This document shows positions 1-8,936 of a stretch of 64,000 nt of DNA, piece by piece; within the stretch, counting starts at the first letter, position 1; the number at the start of each line of letters is the position of its first letter. The translations under genes were made by a program, and so were the position numbers. Under the pieces are notes generated by a model, which made no database searches, had not been told where the DNA came from, and worked only from the letters and a program-made list of their open reading frames with translations. This stretch comes from Chryseolinea serpens (GTDB lineage: Bacteria > Bacteroidota > Bacteroidia > Cytophagales > Cyclobacteriaceae), in the NCBI RefSeq assembly GCF_900129725.1, contig NZ_FQWQ01000001.1, forward strand, positions 2,728,001-2,792,000. Reading direction: 5' to 3'.

Positions 1-58
1 CAACGAGAAGAAGCACTGTCGCCACAACCCAAACCCTATACTTCTGCAGGCGTTTCAT
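1..58 (-). CDS. N-terminus of a membrane protein, possibly penicillin-binding protein 1C (partial)
   Basis: A frame opens with ATG at 58 and runs out of the window leftwards. The 19 visible residues start with a basic stretch (MKRLQKYR) followed by a hydrophobic run (VWVVATVLLLV), typical of an N-terminal membrane anchor. Bacterial alpha-2-macroglobulins are often followed by pbpC, and this frame begins 63 nt after the macroglobulin stop, so PbpC is the likely identity. That is inference from context: no catalytic domain is visible here. A strong terminator lies between the two genes. Confidence 0.5.
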   Translation of the reverse strand, partial: MKRLQKYRVWVVATVLLLV

Positions 59-65
59 TTCTTTT

Positions 66-115
66 GATAAAAAAGGTCCGCAGGCCGGCCGTGGGAAACA
101 GCAAACCTGCGGACC
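66..115 (-). terminator. Intrinsic terminator after the alpha-2-macroglobulin gene
   Basis: Read leftwards, GGTCCGCAGG (115-106) pairs perfectly with CCTGCGGACC (84-75) and is followed by a run of six U and an AU-rich tail. It starts 6 nt beyond the macroglobulin stop and ends 8 nt before the next ATG, so the downstream gene needs readthrough or its own promoter. Confidence 0.8.
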
Positions 116-121
116 GGAATG

Positions 122-3100
122 TTATTGCGTTACGCGTTTTGTCACCTCTACCTCCATACCTTTCTTGCGGGAGTAGATACTGTGATCATACATGGCCTCG
201 CAGGACACGGCCGGCAAATAATACGTTCCACCATAGCTGGCGGTGAGCAATACCCGGAAGGTTTTGTGTTGGCCTGCTTTGAGATCGAAGTATGTGTAAA
301 CGCGGTCGTCGCGGATGTCCTGATACGTTGGCTTGTCGCTCTTGAGGCGGTCTTCGGCTTCGTCGAGGCGCAGGTTGTTGATCTCCCAGCCCGAGGGGAA
401 GATCTGGTTGAGGGCCAGGTTTTCGTATGGGCCGCGCATACCGGGATTGGTCACGGTCACGGTCGCGATGAATTCCGTGCCTTGCTCGAGATGTGCCGGA
501 TCGATAGTGCCTCCATCGGTATCGGTGTAGGCTACGTTGACGGAGAGATTATTTTCCGCTTCCTCTTCGGTTCCACGCGCCGGGGTTCCATCGGTGATCA
601 GCCGGAGGAACAAGGTCCCCTTGCTGGAGCTCACGACACTTACGGCCCGTGACTTAACCCCATCCACCGGCAACTGCACTTGGGCAACGGTGAGATCGGT
701 CTGCGCTTCCAAGGTCTTGCCGTTGTAGGTGTACGTAAACTTGATCGGACCTTTCTTTTCAGAACCGGCAAAGGTTCCCACCGACTTGAGACACCACGCC
801 ACGGTTTGTGTGCTCATCCAATACGATCCGTTGCTCAACGAGGCGGAGATATCTTTTACCAGCTCGAAGCCTTTCACCCGATCGTTCAACAGCAGCAGCG
901 TCTCCAGGATGATCGCTTCGTCGCGCAGGTCAGAACCATAGGAGTAGGCCATTTCCTGGTAGGGCTTCACCTTGGTGGGCAGGTTCGCGATCAGCTTTTT
1001 CGCAGCTTCGGGTTGTCCTGCTTTCGCATAGGAGGCGGCCAGCATCCACTTGGCGGTTGCCGGCAGCGACGGCAGTTCGCGCAGGCGGTTCATGGCTCCC
1101 ATTTCAGGATCGCCCGCCAGGGCCAGCGAATACAAGCGATAGGCCTGGATCAATTCACTGCTGTAGAGGTCCTGGTTCTTGCGCCAGCCTTGCGCTTTAT
1201 TGCGTTGGTATTTTTTCCAACGCTTCAACATATCCGCCGGAACAAAATAGCCTTTTGCCTCCGCTTCCAGGAGGAAGTGGCCGGCATAGGTCGACGCCCA
1301 ACTCTGTGAGTCATCGTCGCCGGGCCAGTAGCCAAAACCGCCGTCGCGCGTCACAAACGACTTCAGCCGTTCGATGCCGGCCTTCACGTTGGTTTGGATT
1401 GCCGTCTTCTCGCCGTTGTTGAGTGTTTTTACCTGGTCGAGGTATAGTTGAGGGAAAACCGAAGACGTGGTTTGCTCGATACAACCATAAGGATATTGGA
1501 GGAGGTATTTCAAACGCTGGCCCAGGTTGATCGGCGGCAACGACGACAATTCCAGTGTGGCCGAGTTGGTGCCCGTCATGCCGATCGCGTCGACCGTGCC
1601 GTTCCAGGTCTTTCCGGCCTCCACCAGCGCTTCCGTTGCTTTGGAGATGGGCGGGTTGGCGTTGCGCACGTCGATCTCGATAACATCGGTGGCGGAATAT
1701 TTTCCGGACGAAGCCGTTACTTCTACCTTGCCCACACCGGTGGCACTCTTCACGGTCAGATCAAAATCCACCGTCATGTCGGCGCCAGCCATTGTCACGC
1801 TTTGTGTTGGGTTGGCCACTTGCAGCGGGCTGGAGGCTTTCACGGTGATCTTTATGTCACGGATACTTTTCTCCATGGTGAATAGCGTGATGGGCAGCTT
1901 GAGCTTTTCTTCCGGGCCCAGCACGCGCGGCAACGTGGCCAACACCATGAGGGGCTTGCGCACCGGTGTGGCCTTCTCTGCTTTTCCATACGCGCCTTCA
2001 TAGCCAGCCACCAGCATGGTCTTCACCGAACCGATGTATTGAGGCATGATAAATTTATGCTCCTGGCTGCCGCCACTCATCGTGAACGGTCCCATGAATT
2101 TGACCACGGGTTTGAAGCGGTTGGCTTTGGCGTCGTCTTCCTTGCCGCCCTCCATGTCGCCGCCGATGGCCAGCAGTCTTTCGACGCGCGATCCAAAGGC
2201 GCCCATCACATCGTCGTAGACGTCCCATGTTTTAACGCCCAGTGCCTCGCGGGCATAGAAGCGGCTCCAGGCATCCGGTGTTTTAAAGCGCGTAAGATCC
2301 AACAAGCCTTCGTCTACAACGGCCAGGGTATACGTCATTTTGCGGTTTGTCTTTTCCGATACTTTGATCGTCACTTCTTTGCCAGGCTCCAGCACGTCGG
2401 GCATGGCCAGGATGGGGTCCAGGTGCGTTTGGGCATCTTCCACGCCGATCGGTATGACGCCATACAAGCGCATGGGCAGGTCGTTGGTGGTTTGTGCATG
2501 AGGCTGGACCAGCGTGACATGCGCAAAAATGTTGGGGGTCATTTCTTTGGTGATCTCGAAAGTGAAAGGTGTGTCGCCTTTCTTGGTTTCCACCCAATAG
2601 GTTTGCAACACACTGCTGCCGTTCTCGATGCTGACCAACGCCCTCGCCTGGTCGCTGCCCGGGATGGTCAGCGTTGCCTTCTCTCCGATGGAGTAGGATG
2701 GTTTGTCGGACGAGAACGAAAGCATGGTGGCGCCTTCATTGCCGCCACGCGATCTGCCAGCCCAGCCCGGCCAATCGATGTACACGACTTTACCGGTAGT
2801 GTGACCCGATACGGGATCATATGCCTTCACATAGAACCGTCCCCATTCAGGATATTTGATCTTGAAGGTCCACGCCCCTTTTCCATTTACCGTACGGATC
2901 GTGCCCGTAGCCATCTCCTGGTTTGTTGTGGACGACATAAAATCGGCGTTCGAGCCTTCCGAGCTCCACCACCAACGCCAATCCAGTTTGTGGATTGACA
3001 TTTGAATGCCGTCGTGTGACACGGGCTTGCCGTCGGCATCAACGGTGACCACGTCTACGCGGTGGGTCGTGTCGGTCAATAGCATGCCGCGCGCTTTGTC

Positions 3101-5695
3101 ACCGAGGGGTAGCCGGATGCCGGTGAACGAACTGTAAGGATAATAAGGAATAGAGAAGCGATCGATGCTGAAGTTGCCGCTTTCCTCGTACACTTTGCCA
3201 CGGAACACGGCGTTGAGCATACCGGGAGCATTTTCGGAGGGCTCCAGCGTGGTGTTCACCACAGCATTGCCCTCGTCGTCGGTGTTGCCTTCAAAGATGG
3301 GTTTCGCCTCACTGGAAAACGCGCGCGATGGGTCTTCAAATGTATAGTCCGGGTAGCGTTGGAATTTTGTTTCCGCTTTGGTGAGCAGCACTTCAAACTC
3401 CGCGCGCAGGTTGCGGCCCGGGGCGCCGTGCAACCATTTCACATTGAGCTTGCCCGATACATTGCTGTTGCCGGCCGTGATCTTTTCTACGCCAAAGTCC
3501 AGGTTAATTTTCAGACGGTTGGGCTTCACGGTCTCGATCTTTATGGGCTGCGAAAATTCCGCGCCTCCCACTTTCACACGTGCCGTCCAATTGCCGGTGG
3601 GCGCATCGGCCGCGGTGTTGGTGGCAAAAGAATAGAATCCGTTCTCGCCCGTGGAACGCACCAGCCGGTTGGTGACCTGTCCCTGCGGATTTTGGAGTTC
3701 CAACACCACGGGATGGGTGGCGGGCAGCAGCTTCATTTTATCTTCGAGGATGAAGGTCAGGTAGAGCGAATCACCCGGGCGCCATACGCCGCGCTCGCCA
3801 TAAAGCAAGCCTTTCAATCCCTTGCTCACGCGTTCGCCACCCACATCGAAGTTGCTGATGGATAGCGATTCGCCATCCTGCATTTTCAGGTAGCCGCGTT
3901 GCGCGCCGTTTCTGGCCAGCAACACAAAAGGCGTCTCCTTTGATTTGATCACCGCCTTGCCATCCGAACCCGACGTGGCCGTGCCGATGGACATTTGTTG
4001 ATAGTCGTATAGTTCGAGGATCACGCCCGAAAGCGGCTGCGTCGTTTTCAGGTCGCTGACGAGAATGGTGGTGTTGCCGTCGCTGCCACGTTTGGCCAGC
4101 AAGCCTAGATCGGATGCCAGCACATTGCGGCGGATGGTTTTGTCGCCGGTGTAATAGGAGCTGTTGCACGGATTGTCGCGTTGGTTCCAATCGTAGTCTT
4201 CCTCGTAATAGTATTCTTCGTAGGAATCCCAGTAGCTATTCTCATCTCCAGATTGCGCTTCCCAATCTTCGCCGCCCACGCCTTGCAGGTCGTTGGCGGA
4301 AGCGGTCTCTTCGCCGCCCTCACACACATAGGCCAGGTAGGAGCGCTTGAAGCCGATGCGCACCTGGTAGATGGCGCCGGGTTCGGTGTTGATCATTTTG
4401 GAAAGGTCGAGCGTGAAGCGGTTCCATTTGCCCAGGTCGGTCACGCCAGCGTTTTCCAGCGAGATCGTTTTGCGTAACATGGGCCGACCCACACGTTGCA
4501 GTTCCTGGCTACCTTCGTAGTCGTTGACCTGGAAGAATTGAAGAACGTTCTTTTCATAGATCTTCACGATCTCGACGTCCACCGACTTCAGGTTCACGGC
4601 TTCGAAGGGCATGATCAGTCCATCGGTGCCGGGAAGAATAGAGCCTTTGCCGGTGAAGCGCACGGCAGGATTCAGTTGCTCAAAGACGACATCCACGGTG
4701 GTGTCTTCCTTCATCTTATAATCCAGCACGTTGCGTATACCGGCTTCGAGCTTCAGGGTTTTGGAACCGGCCTGGCGAACGGGCGGATAGACGCGGATCT
4801 CGTTGTCTTTAATATCAAAGTCGAGTGTGCCTACGTCGTTGAGGGTGACCAGGCCGTCGAGGTTTTGTTTTTCATTGAGGGGATCGGAGAATTGGATGAT
4901 GACATGCTGGCTGGAGCTTTGGTCCACGCGCACGTTCATCACTTTAAAGTCGCCCAAGGCGGGGATCTCCACTTCGCGGGTATCGCCCTGGCTGATGCCC
5001 AGGGGCTGGCCGTCCAGGGCGAGTTTCACAATGCTGGAGGTCTCTTTGCGGGCCACGTCTTCGATCACAAAGGGGTGTTGTTTGCCTTCGGCGGTGTGGG
5101 TCCACGTCACCTTCAGGGCTTTGCCTTCCTGGGAGGCTGCCATGATCTTTTCCACCGCAGCCGCGTCGGCCACGTCGGCGGTTACCAGGGTGCCCTCGAC
5201 GCGTTGGCGTTTGAGTTCCGTTTTTACATAAGGTTTTACATTCTCGATGGAGACTTCGAAGTTTTGAGGAATGACCTGGAAGGAATATACAAAGGTCTTC
5301 AGCTCCTGCGGCACCTCCAGGAGTCGCGACAGCGCGAAGCTCACTTCATAGGTTTGGCCGGAGGTGAGACGGGCTTCGGGTTTGAACTCTACCGTACGGC
5401 GGTCAAGCCAAGTGGTCTTTCCCTTTACCGAGGGGCTAAAGGAGAAAAGGTTGACGGAAGTTTCCTGACCAACGGCCAGGGAGTCCACGGCGTCGGCGGC
5501 CAGGATGATCCGGAAGGTTGAACCGGAGCCAACCACACCCGCGGTGTAGGAAGAGATGTACTCGCCGAAGGCGGGATTGACGAAGGCTTGTGCAGGCTTG
5601 GTACCTTTGCTGGTGGTCGCATAAAATATACCTACGGCCAGGACCACAACGGTGACGATGCCGATGGCAACTTTCTTCCAGGGGATGTTTTGCAT
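122..5695 (-). CDS. Bacterial alpha-2-macroglobulin with thioester motif
   Basis: Encodes about 1857 residues, in the size range of large bacterial alpha-2-macroglobulins (MG domains, bait region, thioester domain). These trap proteases in the periplasm. The chosen start (MQNIPWKK) is followed at once by one hydrophobic segment (about residues 8-24), an uncleaved anchor without a lipobox; earlier in-frame starts would add low-complexity residues. The thioester sequence GCIEQ is intact, with Cys near residue 1405, followed by the alpha-alpha toroid region. A tyrosine/acidic-rich insertion near residues 480-520 may be a variable or bait-like loop. The upstream untranslated region is long and carries terminator-like hairpins. 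Family assignment is firm; protease trapping is family knowledge. Confidence 0.93.
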   Translation of the reverse strand: MQNIPWKKVAIGIVTVVVLAVGIFYATTSKGTKPAQAFVNPAFGEYISSYTAGVVGSGSTFRIILAADAVDSLAVGQETSVNLFSFSPSVKGKTTWLDRRTVEFKPEARLTSGQTYEVSFALSRLLEVPQELKTFVYSFQVIPQNFEVSIENVKPYVKTELKRQRVEGTLVTADVADAAAVEKIMAASQEGKALKVTWTHTAEGKQHPFVIEDVARKETSSIVKLALDGQPLGISQGDTREVEIPALGDFKVMNVRVDQSSSQHVIIQFSDPLNEKQNLDGLVTLNDVGTLDFDIKDNEIRVYPPVRQAGSKTLKLEAGIRNVLDYKMKEDTTVDVVFEQLNPAVRFTGKGSILPGTDGLIMPFEAVNLKSVDVEIVKIYEKNVLQFFQVNDYEGSQELQRVGRPMLRKTISLENAGVTDLGKWNRFTLDLSKMINTEPGAIYQVRIGFKRSYLAYVCEGGEETASANDLQGVGGEDWEAQSGDENSYWDSYEEYYYEEDYDWNQRDNPCNSSYYTGDKTIRRNVLASDLGLLAKRGSDGNTTILVSDLKTTQPLSGVILELYDYQQMSIGTATSGSDGKAVIKSKETPFVLLARNGAQRGYLKMQDGESLSISNFDVGGERVSKGLKGLLYGERGVWRPGDSLYLTFILEDKMKLLPATHPVVLELQNPQGQVTNRLVRSTGENGFYSFATNTAADAPTGNWTARVKVGGAEFSQPIKIETVKPNRLKINLDFGVEKITAGNSNVSGKLNVKWLHGAPGRNLRAEFEVLLTKAETKFQRYPDYTFEDPSRAFSSEAKPIFEGNTDDEGNAVVNTTLEPSENAPGMLNAVFRGKVYEESGNFSIDRFSIPYYPYSSFTGIRLPLGDKARGMLLTDTTHRVDVVTVDADGKPVSHDGIQMSIHKLDWRWWWSSEGSNADFMSSTTNQEMATGTIRTVNGKGAWTFKIKYPEWGRFYVKAYDPVSGHTTGKVVYIDWPGWAGRSRGGNEGATMLSFSSDKPSYSIGEKATLTIPGSDQARALVSIENGSSVLQTYWVETKKGDTPFTFEITKEMTPNIFAHVTLVQPHAQTTNDLPMRLYGVIPIGVEDAQTHLDPILAMPDVLEPGKEVTIKVSEKTNRKMTYTLAVVDEGLLDLTRFKTPDAWSRFYAREALGVKTWDVYDDVMGAFGSRVERLLAIGGDMEGGKEDDAKANRFKPVVKFMGPFTMSGGSQEHKFIMPQYIGSVKTMLVAGYEGAYGKAEKATPVRKPLMVLATLPRVLGPEEKLKLPITLFTMEKSIRDIKITVKASSPLQVANPTQSVTMAGADMTVDFDLTVKSATGVGKVEVTASSGKYSATDVIEIDVRNANPPISKATEALVEAGKTWNGTVDAIGMTGTNSATLELSSLPPINLGQRLKYLLQYPYGCIEQTTSSVFPQLYLDQVKTLNNGEKTAIQTNVKAGIERLKSFVTRDGGFGYWPGDDDSQSWASTYAGHFLLEAEAKGYFVPADMLKRWKKYQRNKAQGWRKNQDLYSSELIQAYRLYSLALAGDPEMGAMNRLRELPSLPATAKWMLAASYAKAGQPEAAKKLIANLPTKVKPYQEMAYSYGSDLRDEAIILETLLLLNDRVKGFELVKDISASLSNGSYWMSTQTVAWCLKSVGTFAGSEKKGPIKFTYTYNGKTLEAQTDLTVAQVQLPVDGVKSRAVSVVSSSKGTLFLRLITDGTPARGTEEEAENNLSVNVAYTDTDGGTIDPAHLEQGTEFIATVTVTNPGMRGPYENLALNQIFPSGWEINNLRLDEAEDRLKSDKPTYQDIRDDRVYTYFDLKAGQHKTFRVLLTASYGGTYYLPAVSCEAMYDHSIYSRKKGMEVEVTKRVTQ

Positions 5696-5824
5696 ATGGA
5701 TTGGGGAGATTTGTTGAAAAGATCGAAAAAAAACCGCTACCGAAATCGGTGGTACGAAAAAATAAAAAAACAGGAAGCGGGATGGAAAGAACGGCCTGCA
5801 GCAGGCGGCTTGTATGCGGCTGAC

Positions 5825-5862
5825 CAAAAAAATAAAGCCTCCTATAAAAGATAAGAGGCTTT
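5825..5862 (-). terminator. Terminator-like hairpin in the macroglobulin leader
   Basis: Read leftwards, AAAGCCTC (5862-5855) pairs with GAGGCTTT (5841-5834) and is followed by UAUUUUUUU. It lies about 130 nt upstream of the macroglobulin ATG, on the same strand. It may terminate leftward transcription before the gene or act conditionally. Confidence 0.65.
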
Positions 5863-5875
5863 TCCAGAATTATGC

Positions 5876-5906
5876 CAACGATATTTCAAAAATGGATTCC
5901 GCTCAA
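5876..5906 (-). promoter_or_regulatory. Possible promoter for the macroglobulin gene
   Basis: On the minus strand a TTG (5906-5904) is followed after 20 bp by TATCGTTG (5883-5876), one mismatch from the Bacteroidota TAnnTTTG box. The predicted start near 5869 would put the hairpin at 5862-5834 within the first tens of nucleotides of the transcript, which is odd. The call is tentative. Confidence 0.35.
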
Positions 5907-6212
5907 GTTTTCCTTCTACTGATGAACGCTTCGAAATGATCATTCATAAGATATAATGAATGTATCGAAGGAAAGTAAACCTTATTTGGAGCCCAAGGTA
6001 TCCACCCCGAAAAAGCAAAGCTCGCGATGAATCCATTCTTAACTTTTTAAAGATAGTCGAACCCTTATGTACAAGGCAATAGCGTTCAAAAAAACCCCCG
6101 GAAGCAGGGGGGTTATTGGTGGAGGTCAAACCAAAATTTTACAGCGGCTGTTCTCCATAAAAAGGGCCGAAACAGCGGTAAAAACGCATTGAAAAACCCC
6201 CGGAAGTAGGGG
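5907..6212. other. Intergenic region between macroglobulin and response regulator
   Basis: I see no convincing gene in these 306 bases. The region holds a short inverted repeat (CATTCAT/ATGAATG, 5941-5962) and two similar GC-rich hairpins listed separately. A 61-codon frame on the minus strand (5944-6129) runs through one of these hairpins and has no recognisable character. Confidence 0.6.
6090..6119 (-). terminator. Terminator-like hairpin, copy 1 of 2
   Basis: Read leftwards, a run of C pairs with CGGGGG around a CTGCTTC-type loop and is followed by a run of seven U. It shares its loop-side sequence (CCCCCGGAAG on the plus strand) with the hairpin at 6190-6216. No gene on the minus strand immediately upstream obviously needs it. 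Confidence 0.6.
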
Positions 6213-6216
6213 TTGA
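6190..6216 (-). terminator. Terminator-like hairpin, copy 2 of 2
   Basis: Read leftwards, AACCCC pairs with GGGGTT around a short loop, followed by UUUUC. It is nearly identical in its core to 6090-6119 and overlaps the upstream edge of the response-regulator promoter. It may insulate the divergent macroglobulin gene from leftward readthrough. Confidence 0.5.
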
Positions 6217-6242
6217 TGGCTTGCAAAGGGTCGGTATCTTTG
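6213..6242 (+). promoter_or_regulatory. Bacteroidota-type promoter for the response regulator
   Basis: TTG at 6213-6215, a 19 bp spacer, then TATCTTTG at 6235-6242, an exact match to TAnnTTTG. A second exact box, TAAGTTTG, lies at 6254-6261. The predicted start of transcription near 6249 is about 34 nt from the chosen GTG start. Confidence 0.75.
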
Positions 6243-6282
6243 AAGTTGTCTAATAAGTTTGTACTTTCTAATACTGCAAATT

Positions 6283-6927
6283 GTGAAGAGTAGTATCTCC
6301 GTACTTGTGGCTGATGATCAGTTATTTATGCGTGAAAGCCTCCGGGCCATGCTGGAAAAGACCGCGTTTGTAAAAAAGATCTACGAAGCCGAAAACGGCC
6401 AAAAGGCCATGGAATTGATGGCCGAGAACGCTGTCGACGTGGCCTTGTTGGACATCCGCATGCCCGTTGTCGATGGATTTGAGGTGATCGAATATGTGCA
6501 CAAGCTAAAACTGTCGACGCGCATCATCGCGCTGACGGCCTTTGATGAAGAGGCCATGATCCTGAACCTGATGCGGATGGGCATTTCGGGCATTCTTTTC
6601 AAGAAGACCACCCACATGCAGGAGATCTATACCGCCATCATCACGGTGTTGGAGGGCAAGCATTTCTATAACGAGAAAGTCAGCATCGTGCTGCACTCCA
6701 AGCCCGACGGCATTCACCATCCACCCCGAATCAAACTGACGGCCCGCGAATTCGAGATCATCGTTTTGCTCTGCCATGGCAACGGCACGAAAGATATCGC
6801 CGAGAAGCTTTTCCTGAGTGAGTACACCATCGAGGATTACCGGAAGGAGATCATCAAAAAGACGAACACCAAGAACACCTACGAGTTGATCCACTACGCG
6901 TTGAGCAACGGTATTGTCACTTTGTAG
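6283..6927 (+). CDS. NarL/LuxR-type response regulator
   Basis: About 214 residues: an N-terminal receiver domain and a C-terminal LuxR-type helix-turn-helix. The receiver has the acidic pair DD near residue 10, the phosphorylation Asp57 in ALLDIRMP, and a conserved Thr and Lys further on (ALTAFDE, FKK). The C-terminus (LTAREFEIIVLLCHG...KDIAEKLFLSEYTIEDYR) is a typical GerE/LuxR domain. I chose GTG at 6283, which gives the usual receiver N-terminus (KSSISVLVADDQ); a TTG at 6259 is a less likely start. It converges with the histidine kinase gene and overlaps it by 34 bp, so the two are probably cognate. Target genes are unknown. Confidence 0.9.
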   Translation: MKSSISVLVADDQLFMRESLRAMLEKTAFVKKIYEAENGQKAMELMAENAVDVALLDIRMPVVDGFEVIEYVHKLKLSTRIIALTAFDEEAMILNLMRMGISGILFKKTTHMQEIYTAIITVLEGKHFYNEKVSIVLHSKPDGIHHPPRIKLTAREFEIIVLLCHGNGTKDIAEKLFLSEYTIEDYRKEIIKKTNTKNTYELIHYALSNGIVTL

Positions 6928-7688
6928 GGGTAGGTCACGACGAACAGTGTTCCTTTTTCGATGGGCTCGGTGACCACGGTGGCGCCGATGAGTTCGGCTC
7001 TTCGTTTCATGCCGGGCAGGCCCCGTCCACGGGCGGCGGCCCGTCGTTCGCCCACCGCGCGGTCTTTGCCGATGCCATCGTCTTTCACTTCGATGCGAAG
7101 GGATGTATCGGACCAGCGCATTTTCATGTTGATATTCCAGGCCAGCGAATGCCGCATGGCGTTGTTCACGATCTCCTGTACGATGCGGAAGAGCGTCACC
7201 TCCACCTCGTCGGGCATGCGCGTGACGTTGCCGGTCTCGAAGAACTCGATGTGAAAGGAGCGCAGCTCTTTGAGGTGGTCGCACATTTTCCAGAGCACAT
7301 ACGACAATCCCTTTTCGCGAAGGGATTCGGGCGCCAGGTTCCAGATAATATTTTGCACGCGGTTGAGCAGGTCGTTCAAATCGTGGTCGATGCGCAGCAA
7401 CAGGCTTTTGTTACGTCCCGAAAGCGTGGGCTCCAGGCGCAGGTTCTCCAGCGCCAGGCGCGTGCCCGCCAACAGTTGGGCCAGGTCGTCGTGGAGATCG
7501 TGACCAATGCGTTTGCGTTCTTCTTCCAGCGACTCCTGTTGATCTTTCAGGGTCTGTCGCAGTTGCTCGTTTTCCTTTGCCAGCAATTCTTCACGCACTT
7601 GTTTTCTTGCGGAATGCAGGAAATACATCGACACCAGCACCACCAGCAGGGCGATGAGCGAGATCATCATGAAAATATTGTATCCCAT
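6894..7688 (-). CDS. HisKA_3-type sensor histidine kinase
   Basis: About 264 residues. One N-terminal transmembrane helix (about residues 7-24) leads directly into a coiled coil (about 25-60) and the HisKA_3 dimerisation box RIGHDLHDDLAQ, with the probable phosphoacceptor His66. The HATPase_c domain follows with an N box (EIVNNAMRH), G1 (DDGIGKD) and G2 (GRGLPGMKRRAELIGA). There is no periplasmic sensor domain, so the signal probably comes through the membrane helix, the coiled coil or a partner. I chose the ATG at 7688 (MGYNIF); an upstream in-frame start would add 18 residues. The 3' end overlaps that of the response regulator. Confidence 0.9.
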   Translation of the reverse strand: MGYNIFMMISLIALLVVLVSMYFLHSARKQVREELLAKENEQLRQTLKDQQESLEEERKRIGHDLHDDLAQLLAGTRLALENLRLEPTLSGRNKSLLLRIDHDLNDLLNRVQNIIWNLAPESLREKGLSYVLWKMCDHLKELRSFHIEFFETGNVTRMPDEVEVTLFRIVQEIVNNAMRHSLAWNINMKMRWSDTSLRIEVKDDGIGKDRAVGERRAAARGRGLPGMKRRAELIGATVVTEPIEKGTLFVVTYPYKVTIPLLNA

Positions 7689-7871
7689 TTCTTCGCCAAC
7701 GTTTTGATACCGGAAGGTAGGCGTTATCGGCCGACTCTTCAAAAAAGTATAATTACAAAATTTTTTCGCTGGGGTGTGTTGGCGGAAACTTTTTTGTCTA
7801 ACGCTGGTTTAGGGTGACTCGGGCTGATAAAATCTTTACTTTTACGGCATCGGAAAATTCACCCCGCCTGT

Positions 7872-8936
7872 ATGGAAGACCTGCTTAACCAGAACTATTT
7901 CGGCAACACCGTAAAGGATTATCTCATTGCCGCCGGTGTCATCCTGTTGGGGATGTCGCTCATGGCCGTCTTTAAAAAGATCATTTTGGGCCGGCTCAAA
8001 AAATGGTCGGAGAAGACCGAGACCACCCTCGACAACTACGCCGTGGCGGGGCTCGAAAAATTCGGGTTGCCGATCTTCAATTTCATTGTCATCTATGCGG
8101 GGCTAAACTACCTGACCTTTTCTCCCAAGGCATCGCGTGTGCTGGAAATCGCCATTGCCGTAGTGATCACTTTTTTCGTATTGCGCCTCATCTCCACCAC
8201 CGTGCTGCTGACGCTGCAGACGCGGGTGCGAAAACAGGAACAAGGCGAGGAAAAAGTGAAGCAGCTTGGCGGCATCATGCTCATCCTCAACATCGTGATC
8301 TGGGCGTTGGGGATCCTGGTGCTGTTCGACAACCTGGGCTATAACGTCACCACCATCATTGCCGGTCTGGGCATTGGGGGTATTGCCATCGCCCTGGCCG
8401 CCCAAAATATTCTCGGCGACCTTTTCAACTATTTCGTGATCTTCTTCGACCGCCCCTTCGAGATCGGCGACTACATCGTGATCGACGACAAGAAAGGCAA
8501 CGTAGAGCATATTGGCATCAAGACCACCCGGCTAAAAAGTTTAACCGGCGAACAACTGGTGTTCTCCAACAGCGACCTGTCGAAGTCGCGGATCCACAAT
8601 TTCAAACGCATGGAACGGCGGCGGATTGCTTTTGTGCTGGGCGTGGTGTATGAAACGTCGCCTTCGTTGTTGCGCGAGATCCCGGGGATCATTAAAAAAA
8701 TCGTGGAGGCACAAAAAGAAACGACGCTGGATCGCGTTCATTTTCTTACGTATGGCGAATACAGTCTGAAGTATGAGATCGTTTATTTTGTGGAGAATAG
8801 CGACTATAACCGATACGCGGATATTCAACAGGAAATCAATCTCCAGATCTACGATGCTTTCCTCGCGAAAGGCATCCAATTTGCATATCCATCGCAGACG
8901 ATCTTTATGGCAAAAGACGTTCCTTCCGTATCATGA
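7872..8936 (+). CDS. MscS-family mechanosensitive channel
   Basis: 354 residues. Four hydrophobic segments (near residues 18-36, 60-78, 92-112 and 135-150) precede the Gly/Ala-rich pore helix (TIIAGLGIGGIAIALAAQNILGD) and the cytoplasmic beta domain (DRPFEIGDYIVIDDKKGNVEHIGIKTTRL), both diagnostic of MscS. It gates ion and solute release on osmotic downshock at the inner membrane. The stop overlaps the start of the L,D-transpeptidase gene by 4 bp (ATGA), so the two are co-transcribed. Family certain; whether it is the main osmotic valve is unknown. Confidence 0.92.
   Translation: MEDLLNQNYFGNTVKDYLIAAGVILLGMSLMAVFKKIILGRLKKWSEKTETTLDNYAVAGLEKFGLPIFNFIVIYAGLNYLTFSPKASRVLEIAIAVVITFFVLRLISTTVLLTLQTRVRKQEQGEEKVKQLGGIMLILNIVIWALGILVLFDNLGYNVTTIIAGLGIGGIAIALAAQNILGDLFNYFVIFFDRPFEIGDYIVIDDKKGNVEHIGIKTTRLKSLTGEQLVFSNSDLSKSRIHNFKRMERRRIAFVLGVVYETSPSLLREIPGIIKKIVEAQKETTLDRVHFLTYGEYSLKYEIVYFVENSDYNRYADIQQEINLQIYDAFLAKGIQFAYPSQTIFMAKDVPSVS

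Noticed and set aside
4496-5521. A 341-codon open frame antisense to the macroglobulin gene
   Set aside because: Low-information translation rich in Gly/His/Phe, no start signals, and overlap with a well-recognised gene.
5944-6129. Short minus-strand frame upstream of the macroglobulin gene
   Set aside because: It runs through a terminator-like hairpin and has no ribosome binding site or recognisable sequence.
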